Shown here in pieces: positions 1-6,355 of a DNA stretch of 8,021 nucleotides. Position 1 is the stretch's first letter; the number at the start of each line of letters is the position of its first letter. The translations under genes were made by a program, and so were the position numbers. The stretch is from Bacteroidota bacterium. GTDB taxonomy: Bacteria; Bacteroidota; Bacteroidia; Bacteroidales; B39-G9. The notes under the pieces were generated by a model. It was not told the origin of the DNA, searched no databases, and worked only from the letters and a program-made list of their open reading frames with translations. Location: NCBI GenBank assembly GCA_030592465.1, contig JAUVJB010000136.1, positions 1 to 8,021 of the forward strand, in the 5' to 3' direction.

Positions 1-51
1 AACAATTCACTTTCAAGTTACGATGAAGTTGAAGCGGGCTACAATGCTTAA
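1..51 (+). CDS. Possible C-terminal tail of a gene entering from the left edge
   Basis: Frame 1 is open from the first base and gives the 16-residue tail NNSLSSYDEVEAGYNA before a TAA at 49-51. Frame 2 is also open here (to about position 90), so coding status rests only on the plausible composition of the peptide. I do not recognise the protein. The ending has a faint resemblance to the C-termini of integrase-core transposases, which would fit the inverted repeats just downstream, but this is a guess from 16 residues. The upstream flank is needed to decide. Confidence 0.25.
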   Translation, partial: NNSLSSYDEVEAGYNA

Positions 52-85
52 TTTTACAACTATCTTGGCAATTTTTTATATACAT

Positions 86-230
86 TGTTGAACTAAATCC
101 CGCCAAGCGGGATAACTTTTTAAAAAAATAAGAAAATAATATGTATATTTGCTATCTCATTTCCCATTAACAAATACAAAAAACCTATTGAAAGCCCTTA
201 GATAAATCATCGAATGGATTTAGTTCAACA
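86..230. mobile_element. 145-base segment bounded by perfect 15-base inverted repeats (MITE-like)
   Basis: TGTTGAACTAAATCC at 86-100 is matched exactly, inverted, by GGATTTAGTTCAACA at 216-230. The outer ends read TG...CA, as in many insertion-sequence termini. The interior has no open reading frame of note; it holds a small hairpin (97-113) that overlaps the left repeat. No target-site duplication is evident in the immediate flanks. The size and structure fit a non-autonomous miniature element or an IS remnant. It could equally be a large stem-loop that arose without transposition. Confidence 0.4.
97..120 (+). terminator. Hairpin followed by T-run; possible terminator
   Basis: ATCCCGC (97-103), loop CAA, GCGGGAT (107-113) form a perfect 7-bp stem. 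It is followed by AACTTTTT. This has the shape of an intrinsic terminator on the + strand and could serve the gene tail ending at 51. It overlaps the left 15-base inverted repeat, so it may instead be part of that element. Confidence 0.45.
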
Positions 231-233
231 CTT

Positions 234-266
234 GCTTCAAACTTGGCTTTGCAAGCCGTTTGAAGC
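234..266 (-). terminator. Strong hairpin downstream of the 397-residue gene
   Basis: GCTTCAAAC (234-242) pairs perfectly with GTTTGAAGC (258-266). Inside it, after a 2-base bulge, GGCTT (245-249) pairs with AAGCC (253-257) around the loop TGC. It lies 16 bases past the stop codon of the minus-strand gene that ends at 282-285, the right place for its transcription terminator. No clear T-run follows in either direction, so the terminator role is inferred from position and stem strength. Confidence 0.4.
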
Positions 267-284
267 TTATTTATTAGGCGCAGT

Positions 285-1478
285 TTATTCTTTCAAATTC
301 ATAAAATATGAAAAAGTATTATTAAAATTTTTAGCACTATTTTTTAAAATATACTGAGACAATTCAGAAGTAACTTTACCAACCGCACCCGAAATTCCTC
401 CTAAATATGCAATTGCCATAGGTGAAAGATTTTGTTGGACACCTATAACTGAACCTAAAATTGTGCTACCAAACGGTATAGCGTAATTTAGAAATTGATT
501 AATACTTTCCAAAAATTTCTTCTGATATTCATTAACAATTGGTTCAACTTCTTGTCTAATGTATTTATTTACTTCATCAATAAATTCTTCATCAAACTCA
601 GTTTCACTTAAAAAAGATATCGTTTTAATTAACTTTCTTCTAAGTTTAATACATTCTTGATAAGTATTATTTCTTGCATATATTAATTCTTTGGTTGATA
701 TTTCATTTATTATTTCATCTAGCAAAATTATTTCTGAAATTTTATGTAATAGAAATTGAACATTTTCTAAACTTGTACGATGTTGTTTAATAAATTCATT
801 CTTTAAATTTTCTTCATTATTTTTTTTAGCAATTTCAATCTTTTGTGAAAAAGCTCTAGACAAATTGTCATTAATAAAAATTGGTATTAAATTAAATTCA
901 TTACTGACAGCCAATGACCGATTTAATTTACCTGAGATAGTCATTAATTGGTGGTCTAAATTGTAACGTTTATTTTCTTCTTCATTATGGAATGATATTA
1001 AGGGGGGTATATCTGGGTATATTTTCATATTTGAAGGAGATATAAACGCCCCTCTCATAATTTCATTTTCACAAGTAAATTTTTCATCTTTTATTGTTAG
1101 AGGTAAAAAATTATTTAATAAATCAGCATTACCTGTATCAAAGTCGTAAGCTAATCGAAGAGGTAACCAGTTTTTTTCATAAAATTTTCTGATATTTAAA
1201 TCTAAAACACGAATAATTCCTTTATTAAAAGCATAATCAAATTTATCTAGCAAAAGTTCTTCTTTTTGCCGATATTTTTCTCCATTATAAAATACTCCAT
1301 ATTCTGCCATTTGCATTTCCATATTTTGAAATTTAATATTACAGACATTTGCAGGTATTAGAAATTTATTTTGCTCAGGATGAATAAAATAAATTTCATC
1401 AAAAATTAATAAAAGCCTTTTTAAACTTGCTTCTTTAATAGGTTTATGGCTTATTATAATGCCTTTTAATTTTTCCAT
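285..1478 (-). CDS. Unrecognised 397-residue protein with C-terminal hydrophobic region
   Basis: I do not recognise this protein and propose no function. The reading frame is intact: ATG at 1478-1476, stop TAA at 284-282. The N-terminus (KGIIISHKPIKEASLKRLLL) is followed by a mixed alpha/beta-looking region. Residues about 205-330 are rich in Lys, Glu and Ile/Leu and look helical, possibly coiled. Residues about 329-347 and 351-368 are two Gly-rich hydrophobic stretches, separated by QQNL, that could be a membrane hairpin or a buried helical pair. There is no signal peptide. A TAATTTTG -7 element (1504-1511, minus strand) lies about 25 bases before the ATG. The gene stands alone between repeat-rich non-coding stretches, more like an accessory gene than a core one. 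Its low-GC, Lys/Asn/Ile-rich coding resembles the rest of the window, so composition alone does not show transfer. The reading frame is sure; the role is unknown. Confidence 0.85.
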   Translation of the reverse strand: MEKLKGIIISHKPIKEASLKRLLLIFDEIYFIHPEQNKFLIPANVCNIKFQNMEMQMAEYGVFYNGEKYRQKEELLLDKFDYAFNKGIIRVLDLNIRKFYEKNWLPLRLAYDFDTGNADLLNNFLPLTIKDEKFTCENEIMRGAFISPSNMKIYPDIPPLISFHNEEENKRYNLDHQLMTISGKLNRSLAVSNEFNLIPIFINDNLSRAFSQKIEIAKKNNEENLKNEFIKQHRTSLENVQFLLHKISEIILLDEIINEISTKELIYARNNTYQECIKLRRKLIKTISFLSETEFDEEFIDEVNKYIRQEVEPIVNEYQKKFLESINQFLNYAIPFGSTILGSVIGVQQNLSPMAIAYLGGISGAVGKVTSELSQYILKNSAKNFNNTFSYFMNLKE

Positions 1479-1503
1479 TATATTTTTATTGATCAGGCTT
1501 CTT

Positions 1504-1511
1504 CAAAATTA
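1504..1511 (-). promoter_or_regulatory. -7 promoter element (TAnnTTTG) for the 397-residue gene
   Basis: Read on the minus strand, this is TAATTTTG, an exact match to the Bacteroidota primary-sigma -7 consensus. It would place transcription start roughly 20 bases before the ATG at 1478. No TTG is found at the expected -33 spacing (19-21 bases upstream), so only half of the promoter is supported. Confidence 0.45.
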
Positions 1512-1921
1512 TCGCTTTTTCTTTAAAATTTCGCTCTTTTTTCTTGGCGTTAGATAGAGAGTTTAATCGGCTCATCCAATGTGCTGAATTGCGACTAACT
1601 ATTAGCTAATAAGAATTAATTTTCATTATTTGACTTATATCATCTGTTAACCATTGCTTTTATTCTATTGAAAATCAACAAAATAAATATTTAATTCAAA
1701 TATTTGTGAGATAAATACTATTCCTATTATTCAATTATTTTCCCAAAATTATCAATTATAATATAATTGTCAAATGATTTAACAGCTTTTATTCATAATA
1801 ATTATAACCTGCATTTATCAAATCACTATGATTTTATGTTTGAAGAAAAATATTTTTATATGATGCTATCATAACGGCATTGATAATATGTTGTCGTTAT
1901 ATGAGATGAAAAAGGAAATTA

Positions 1922-1986
1922 TGACTATCTGGCAAAAAAACAAAAAAAAGATTTAGAAATTAACCTAAATCTTTGCATTATAGTCA
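1922..1986 (-). terminator. Nested inverted repeat; terminator-shaped on the minus strand
   Basis: The inner stem is AAAGATTTAG (1947-1956) with CTAAATCTTT (1965-1974) around an 8-base loop. An outer arm TGACTAT (1922-1928) pairs with ATAGTCA (1980-1986), and GCAA pairs with TTGC between them. On the minus strand the inner stem is followed by a long T-rich run, the geometry of an intrinsic terminator. The stem itself is almost all A-T. It lies about 200 bases past the 3' end of tRNA-Pro, so it could end that transcript. The outer arms suggest it might instead be a small repeat element. Confidence 0.4.
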
Positions 1987-1993
1987 ACGATTT

Positions 1994-2024
1994 TCAAATT
2001 TAGAAGCATCGGGATTAATTTTTA
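1994..2024. repeat. Decayed copy of a 31-base hairpin repeat (other copy 7920-7950)
   Basis: Identical to 7920-7950 at 28 of 31 positions; the last 22 bases (2003-2024) match exactly. All three differences lie together at 2000-2002, where TTA replaces CCC. That destroys the left arm of the hairpin, so this copy can no longer fold as the other does. Confidence 0.7.
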
Positions 2025-2176
2025 TTTACTAATGTACTGAATAAAAATTAGATAGCGATAAAATTTAAAAATAGATACATATTGTGCAGAAACAAAAAAA
2101 ACAGGCATTACAAACAAGTAAATAGTCTTAAATTAAATAATCAATAATCAATTGTCAATAGAAAATTTTTAAAAAG

Positions 2177-2252
2177 TCGGGGTGAGTAGATTCGAACTAC
2201 CGACCCCACGCCCCCCAGACGCGTACTCTAAACCTGACTGAGCTACACCCCG
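2177..2252 (-). tRNA. tRNA-Pro (anticodon GGG)
   Basis: The minus strand folds into a complete 76-base cloverleaf. The acceptor stem is CGGGGTG/CACCCCG, the D arm GCTC/GAGT, the anticodon stem CGCGT/GCGTG with loop CTGGGGG, and the T arm GGTAG/CTACT with loop TTCGAAT. The anticodon is GGG, reading CCC and CCU. A C1-G72 pair and an A discriminator are the proline identity features. CCA is not encoded: the base after the discriminator is C, then T, so CCA must be added after transcription. A run of five T follows the gene directly. It is a single gene with its own promoter and is divergent from trxB. Confidence 0.95.
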
Positions 2253-2264
2253 ATTTTTATTTTA

Positions 2265-2294
2265 CAAATTTAATAATATACATTAAATTTGCAA
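2265..2294 (-). promoter_or_regulatory. Bacteroidota-type promoter of tRNA-Pro
   Basis: On the minus strand a TTG (2294-2292, -33 element) is followed after 19 bases by TAAATTTG (2272-2265, -7 element). Both the sequences and the spacing match the consensus TTTG-N19-21-TAnnTTTG. The -7 element ends 12 bases before the mature tRNA 5' end, leaving room for a short leader. This is the best complete promoter in the window. Confidence 0.65.
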
Positions 2295-2384
2295 TCTTTT
2301 ATAATTAAAAAGAATGGCATTTTTTTTGTCTATATAGAAAAAGATTAATTTATATATATAGATATGACAAAATGTCTGTAACGT

Positions 2385-2412
2385 GTAGAGACGCATTGCC
2401 ATGTGTCTTCAC
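2385..2412. repeat. Hairpin repeat in the region upstream of trxB
   Basis: AGACGCAT (2389-2396) pairs with ATGTGTCT (2401-2408), including one G-T wobble, around the loop TGCC; outer G-T, T-A and G-C pairs extend it with one mismatch. The core (GTAGAGACGCATTGCC) looks like a family of dispersed intergenic hairpins known to me from many bacterial genomes; that likeness is from memory. Translated, it gives the CRDALPC string seen when gene callers extend into such repeats, which argues against starting trxB at the ATG at 2372. Confidence 0.55.
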
Positions 2413-2470
2413 TTTTGTTTATTATTTTGTAAAAATTATTAATAAATTGAATATGGAATTATTTAAAACA

Positions 2471-3454
2471 ATGGGAAATTTAGATGATAAAAACAATCAT
2501 CAAGACAAATTGAACGAGAATATTGAAAAAGTTAAATGTTTAATTATTGGTTCGGGACCTGCAGGATATACAGCTGCGATTTATGCTGCGAGAGCTAATC
2601 TTAGTCCTGTTTTAATACAAGGCTGACAACCCGGAGGTCAGTTAACCACAACAACAGAAGTTGAGAATTTTCCCGGATATCCGCAAGGTATTTCAGGACC
2701 TGAGATGATGGAAGATTTGCAAAAACAAGCAGAACGTTTTGGTACTGACATAAGATGGGGGATTGTAACTTCAGTAGATTTTTCAAATCAAGTACATAAA
2801 GTTATTGTTGACGGCAAAAATCAAATAGAAGCTGAAAGTGTTATTATCTCAACCGGTGCTGCTGCGAGATATTTAGGTCTTGAATCGGAAGAACACTTTA
2901 AAGGTTCAGGTGTATCTGCATGCGCTACCTGCGATGGCTTTTTCTATAAAGGAAAGGATGTTGCTGTTGTTGGTGGTGGCGATACTGCTTGCGAAGAAGC
3001 TATTTACCTTGCAGGAATTTGTAATAAAGTTTATTTAATTGTTCGTAAAAATTATTTACGTGCATCTAAAGCTATGCAAGACAGGGTGGCAAATACTCCT
3101 AATATTGAAACCTTATTTGAACATAATGCGAAGGAAATTATTGGTGATAAGGTAGTTAATGGATTAATATTAATTAAACGCAAAGGTGAGAAAGACGAAC
3201 AAGAAGTGAAAATAAATATTGACGGATTTTTCCTTGCTATTGGTCATGCCCCAAACTCAAAAGTTTTTAAACCATATATTGATACTGACAAAGTAGGATA
3301 TATTAAAACTGTTCCGGGAACAACCAAAACAAATATTGAAGGAGTTTTTGCATGTGGTGATGTTCAAGACCCTCATTATCGTCAGGCAATTACTTCTGCA
3401 GGTTCCGGTTGTATGGCTGCTATTGATGCCGAGCGTTATTTGTCTGCAAAATGA
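2471..3454 (+). pseudogene. trxB: Thioredoxin reductase interrupted by an in-frame TGA
   Basis: Flavoprotein that passes electrons from NADPH to thioredoxin in the cytoplasm. Reading through one TGA (2624-2626, codon 52), the frame gives a full-length protein of about 327 residues. In order it shows the FAD dinucleotide motif CLIIGSGPAG, the PGGQLTTTTEVENFPG block right after the TGA, the redox-active CATC (Cys 151 and 154), the NADPH motif VVGGGDTACEEA near 167-178, and the C-terminal CGDVQDPHYRQAITSAGSG FAD motif. Every family motif except the interrupted codon is present. If TGA stops translation, the first piece lacks the active site and a restart at 2705 would lack the FAD motif, so neither would work. 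All Trp codons seen in the neighbours are TGG, and this gene itself ends in TGA, so general recoding is unlikely. Recent nonsense mutation, sequencing error or readthrough remain. Possible starts are ATG 2453, ATG 2471 (chosen) and TTG 2507; the ATG at 2372 would run through a repeat. Confidence 0.8.
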
Positions 3455-3494
3455 AGTTATAAAGTTGAAAGTTTGTAAAGTTATATACATGACT

Positions 3495-3523
3495 GCTCTT
3501 TCGGATTTGTGATTCGAAAGAGC
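3495..3523 (+). terminator. Hairpin downstream of trxB
   Basis: GCTCTTTCG (3495-3503) and CGAAAGAGC (3515-3523) form a perfect 9-bp stem; the loop GATTTGTGATT may close by three more weak pairs. It sits about 40 bases after the trxB stop, where a terminator would be expected, but no T-run follows. It may be a palindromic repeat; the loop sequence recurs at 5688-5698. Confidence 0.4.
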
Positions 3524-3537
3524 TATGTCGCGAAGCT

Positions 3538-3577
3538 AAACAATTTAACAATTTAACAATTAACAATTCAACAATTT
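3538..3577. repeat. Degenerate tandem repeat of AATTTAAC-like units
   Basis: About four and a half units of seven or eight bases (AATTTAAC, AATTTAAC, AATTAAC, AATTCAAC, AATT) lie just before the lysS promoter element. The run is non-coding and low in complexity. It occupies the place where a -33 element should lie, and no TTG is seen there on the + strand. Confidence 0.65.
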
Positions 3578-3582
3578 ATATA

Positions 3583-3590
3583 TATCTTTG
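3583..3590 (+). promoter_or_regulatory. -7 promoter element (TAnnTTTG) for lysS
   Basis: TATCTTTG matches the Bacteroidota -7 consensus exactly. Transcription would begin near 3596-3598, leaving a leader of about 18 bases before the ATG at 3615. This rules out the upstream TTG at 3588 as a start. No -33 TTG is seen at the right distance. Confidence 0.5.
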
Positions 3591-3614
3591 CAAAAAAATA
3601 GAAAAAAAATAACA

Positions 3615-5336
3615 ATGATTAATTTAGACTTAAGCGAACAAGAAATCATCAGAAGAAATTCGTTAGAAGAATTAAAGAAACTTGGCATCAATCCTTATCC
3701 TGCCAATGAATTTAAGGTTAATGTAACAACATCTGAAATAAAAGAAAATTACGATGCTGAAAAAAACAATTATCAACAAGTAAGCATTGCAGGTCGAATT
3801 ATGAGCAGAAGAATCATGGGAAGTGCTTCATTTGCTGAGATACAAGATGATAAAGGAAGAATACAAATATATTTAAGACGTGATGACATTTGTCCTGATG
3901 AGGATAAGACATTATATAACACTGTTTTTAAAAAATTACTCGACATTGGTGATATCATTGGCATCGAAGGCTTTGTTTTTATCACAAAAGTAGGAGAGAT
4001 ATCAATTCATGTTCAAAAAATGACCATTTTAAGCAAGACTATTCGCCCTCTTCCTATTGTGAAAGAGAAAGACGGGAAAGTTTACGATGGTTTTAACGAC
4101 CCTGAACAACGATACCGTCAGCGATACCTTGATATGATTGTTAATCCTAATGTTAAGAATACATTTATACAACGAACGCAATTAATTAATTCAATACGTA
4201 ATTATTTAAACACTAAAGAATATTTAGAAGTTGAGACACCTGTGCTTCAGCCAATTTACGGAGGAGCAGCTGCTCGACCATTTAAAACGCACCATAATTC
4301 TCTTGATATTGATTTGTATTTACGAATAGCAAACGAATTGTATTTAAAACGTCTGATTGTTGGAGGTTTTGATGGTGTTTATGAGTTCTCTAAAGATTTT
4401 AGAAACGAAGGCATGGATAGGTTTCATAATCCGGAATTTACTCAAATGGAATTGTATGTTGCATACAAAGATTATAACTGGATGATGAATACTGTTGAGG
4501 AAATGGTTGAGAAAATTGCTCTTGATCTTCATGGTAATACTGATGTTAAAGTTGGTAATAACATAATTAATTTTAAGCGTCCTTGGAAGCGTTTCACAAT
4601 GTTTGAAGTTATTGAACATTTTACCGGAATTGACATTTCAAATATGGATGAAAAACAACTTTTTGATACTGCTCAAAAATTGAATGTGCCGGTAGATGAG
4701 ACAATGGGTAAAGGTAAGTTGATTGATGAGATTTTTGGTGAGACATGCGAAGATAAGCTTATTCAACCGACTTTTATTACTGATTATCCGATTGAGATGT
4801 CGCCACTTGCAAAAAAACATCGTAGCAAAGACGGGTTGGTCGAACGCTTTGAAGCTATTTGTAATGGTAAAGAGCTTTGTAATGCTTATTCAGAGTTGAA
4901 CGACCCTATTGACCAGCGTGAACGTTTTGAACAACAATTGTTGCTTGGTAAACGCGGTGATGAGGAAGCTATGGTTTTAGATGAAGATTTTTTACGTGCT
5001 ATTGAATTTGGGATGCCTCCAACTGCCGGTTTAGGCATTGGTATCGACCGTCTGGCAATGATTATGACTAATTCAAATTCCATTCAGGATGTGATTTTTT
5101 TCCCTCAAATGCGACCTGAGAAAAAAGATATAAAAGATAGTATTGATAAATTTTTAGAGCTCGGCGTTCCTCAAGATTGGATTTCAATAGTTCAGAAAGT
5201 CGGATTCTTAACGATTAATGAGCTAAAAAGTTCTAATCCGAATAAATTACATCAACAGCTTTGCGGGACTAATAAGAAACATAAATTAGGACTTAAAAAT
5301 CCTACGATTGAAGAAATTAAGAGTTGGATAGGTTAA
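3615..5336 (+). CDS. lysS: Lysyl-tRNA synthetase, class II
   Basis: Charges tRNA-Lys with lysine using ATP, in the cytoplasm; an essential step of translation. The 573-residue product has the class II layout. An N-terminal OB-fold anticodon-binding domain (about 45-150; VSIAGRIMSRRIMGSASFAE) is followed by the catalytic domain. That domain shows RYRQRYLDMI, motif 2 FRNEGMDRFHNPEFTQMELY (from residue 262) and motif 3 GLGIGIDRLAMIM (near 475-485, with Arg 479). A C-terminal extension of about 65 residues follows the catalytic core (LGVPQDWISIVQKVGF...), a tail I recall from Bacteroidota versions of the enzyme. The frame stays open upstream to a TTG at 3588, but that codon overlaps the -7 element, so the ATG at 3615 is the start. 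It is monocistronic, or co-transcribed with the next gene by readthrough of the terminator at 5343. Confidence 0.97.
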   Translation: MINLDLSEQEIIRRNSLEELKKLGINPYPANEFKVNVTTSEIKENYDAEKNNYQQVSIAGRIMSRRIMGSASFAEIQDDKGRIQIYLRRDDICPDEDKTLYNTVFKKLLDIGDIIGIEGFVFITKVGEISIHVQKMTILSKTIRPLPIVKEKDGKVYDGFNDPEQRYRQRYLDMIVNPNVKNTFIQRTQLINSIRNYLNTKEYLEVETPVLQPIYGGAAARPFKTHHNSLDIDLYLRIANELYLKRLIVGGFDGVYEFSKDFRNEGMDRFHNPEFTQMELYVAYKDYNWMMNTVEEMVEKIALDLHGNTDVKVGNNIINFKRPWKRFTMFEVIEHFTGIDISNMDEKQLFDTAQKLNVPVDETMGKGKLIDEIFGETCEDKLIQPTFITDYPIEMSPLAKKHRSKDGLVERFEAICNGKELCNAYSELNDPIDQRERFEQQLLLGKRGDEEAMVLDEDFLRAIEFGMPPTAGLGIGIDRLAMIMTNSNSIQDVIFFPQMRPEKKDIKDSIDKFLELGVPQDWISIVQKVGFLTINELKSSNPNKLHQQLCGTNKKHKLGLKNPTIEEIKSWIG

Positions 5337-5342
5337 AATATT

Positions 5343-5371
5343 AAAAACCTCTGATTGTCAGGGGTTTTTTT
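5343..5371 (+). terminator. Intrinsic terminator of lysS
   Basis: CCTCTGA (5348-5354), loop TTG, TCAGGGG (5358-5364) form a 7-bp stem with one T-G wobble, extended by flanking A-T pairs and followed by seven T. It begins 6 bases after the lysS stop codon and is the clearest terminator in the window. The next gene starts only 15 bases beyond it. Confidence 0.85.
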
Positions 5372-5385
5372 GTAAAAATAAAGCA

Positions 5386-5670
5386 ATGGCAATAAATATT
5401 ATTGAACACGATAATGGGATACAGTTTGATGTTTTTGTTAAACCAAATGCAAAAAAACAATCAATAAAAGTTAGTAACAAGAAAGGTATTGTTGTTTCAG
5501 TAATTAATGCACCGGTTAAAGGGCAAGCAAATAGAGAGCTTTTGTTAATGTTTAAAAATGTTTTTAAACGGGAAGTTGTTGTTCATTCTGTCAGCAAGAA
5601 TCATCAAAAGACTTTGTTTGTTTCAAACATCTCAAAAGAAGAATTTAAAAAATGTCTTAATATTAAATAA
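5386..5670 (+). CDS. DUF167 / YggU-family (UPF0235) protein
   Basis: A 94-residue protein of the conserved DUF167 family, whose biochemical role is not established to my knowledge. The family pattern is clear: VFVKPNAKKQ (residues 16-25) near the start, then VSVINAPVKGQANRELL, matching the conserved APVxGKAN block, then a Lys-rich region (VVHSVSKNHQKTLFVS) where relatives have G..SR.K. The length is usual. There is no signal peptide or membrane segment, so it is probably a soluble cytoplasmic protein. It starts 15 bases after the lysS terminator on the same strand. No good separate promoter is visible, so it may depend on readthrough from lysS. ATG 5386 is the only sensible start. Confidence 0.88.
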   Translation: MAINIIEHDNGIQFDVFVKPNAKKQSIKVSNKKGIVVSVINAPVKGQANRELLLMFKNVFKREVVVHSVSKNHQKTLFVSNISKEEFKKCLNIK

Positions 5671-5718
5671 TGTGATTCGTAATTTATGATTTGTGATTGA
5701 AAAGTAATAACTTGATGA

Positions 5719-5734
5719 TATTTCACAGGGTAAA
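5719..5734 (-). repeat. Single inverted copy of the ACCCTGTGAAA repeat arm
   Basis: TATTTCACAGGGTAAA here is the exact reverse complement of 7759-7774, the left arm of the three-way-junction element. No partner arm is found nearby, so this is a lone half. It lies in the 200-base gap between the convergent yggU-like gene and ispF. That gap otherwise holds GTGATT-rich sequence and a small ATCTTC/GAAGAT hairpin at 5847-5862. Confidence 0.65.
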
Positions 5735-5875
5735 TGACGGCGAAGCCAAATGACTATAAATAAATAGTAACGATATATTCAACTAAATATCAGTCTGATA
5801 CATAAAATAATTATAGCTGAAAAATCGTTGATTACTCGGGATTGAAATCTTCAAAAGAAGATATTGCATACATTC

Positions 5876-6355
5876 TTATTTTTTTTCAATTAAGCAAACA
5901 GCATAAGAAGAAATGCCTTGTTCGTTACCGATAAAACCCAGTTTTTCTGTTGTAGTTGCTTTTATTGAAATATTATTTATTGAGATATTCATTACCGTTG
6001 ATAATGTTTTTTGCATCTCAGGAATTATGTCTTTAATCTTAGGTTTTTGCAAACAAATTGTTGTGTCGATATTTGAAATTGTATAGTTGTGATTTTTTAA
6101 CAGCTCAACAGTCTTTTTTAATAGAATTTTACTATCAATATTTTTATATTCACTTGAATTGTCAGGGAAAAGCATGCCGATATCACGTAAATTTGCAGCT
6201 CCTAATAAAGCATCACAAATTGCATGAATCAACACATCGCCGTCAGAGTGAGCAACCGTACCTTTGTAGTGATTAATATTAACACCGCCTAAAATAAGTC
6301 TTTCGCCTTCTTTAAGTTGGTGAACATCGTATCCAAAACCTATTCTTATATTCAT
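5876..6355 (-). CDS. ispF: 2-C-methyl-D-erythritol 2,4-cyclodiphosphate synthase
   Basis: Catalyses the fifth step of the MEP (non-mevalonate) isoprenoid pathway: it cyclises 4-diphosphocytidyl-methylerythritol 2-phosphate to the 2,4-cyclodiphosphate, releasing CMP. The 159-residue length is typical. The metal-binding residues are visible as Asp 10 and His 12 in GYDVH and His 44 in SDGDVLIHA. DALLGA, DIGMLFPD (58-65) and the C-terminal KATTTEKLGFIGNEQG (132-147) are family signatures. Its ATG overlaps the porV stop codon by one base (TAATG), so it is the second gene of a two-gene operon and probably depends on translational coupling. Other MEP-pathway genes are not in the window. The stop codon (TAA at 5875-5873) is followed by the ATCTTC/GAAGAT hairpin without a strong T-run. 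Confidence 0.97.
   Translation of the reverse strand: MNIRIGFGYDVHQLKEGERLILGGVNINHYKGTVAHSDGDVLIHAICDALLGAANLRDIGMLFPDNSSEYKNIDSKILLKKTVELLKNHNYTISNIDTTICLQKPKIKDIIPEMQKTLSTVMNISINNISIKATTTEKLGFIGNEQGISSYAVCLIEKK

Larger units (their letters stand above)
1479..2176. other. Gene-free, very AT-rich interval
   Basis: Nearly 700 bases lie between the 397-residue gene and the tRNA without a credible open reading frame on either strand. Visible contents are the -7 element near 1504, the small inverted repeat CAATTAT/ATAATTG around 1754-1770, the nested hairpin at 1922-1986, and the decayed repeat copy at 1994-2024. No recognisable gene remnant was found by eye. Confidence 0.6.

Noticed and set aside
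86..266. Integron attC site (GTTGAAC / GTTCAAC cores)
   Set aside because: The two 7-base cores fit GTTRRRY and RYYYAAC but are in the wrong order for one attC, and no partner core is found for either to form a site. The gap between them is too short for a cassette gene.
2372..2470. Upstream ATG (2372) as the trxB start
   Set aside because: It adds residues with no likeness to the family and translates through a hairpin repeat. The conserved FAD motif is already a normal distance from the later starts.
2624..2626. TGA in trxB read as selenocysteine
   Set aside because: The codon is not at the redox site, which is an ordinary CATC further on, and homologs carry no Cys here that Sec could replace. 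The short stem spanning the codon is not shaped or placed like a bacterial SECIS.
2471..3454. Genome-wide reassignment of TGA to Trp
   Set aside because: Trp codons checked in lysS, porV, the 397-residue gene and trxB itself are TGG, and trxB ends naturally at a TGA at 3452-3454. No other gene here has an internal TGA.
3495..3523. Riboswitch or T-box ahead of lysS
   Set aside because: The hairpin lies upstream of the mapped -7 element, outside the lysS transcript. It has no T-box motif.
3538..3577. CRISPR array
   Set aside because: The units are 7-8 bases, tandem and degenerate with no spacers.
3588..3614. TTG at 3588 as the lysS start
   Set aside because: The codon overlaps the promoter -7 element TATCTTTG, so it would not be in the transcript. 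ATG 3615 gives the normal N-terminus.
6058..6276. Antisense frame within ispF, and similar frames inside trxB, lysS and porV
   Set aside because: They lie opposite or within strongly conserved genes, have no start context or family likeness, and look like shadows of the real frame.
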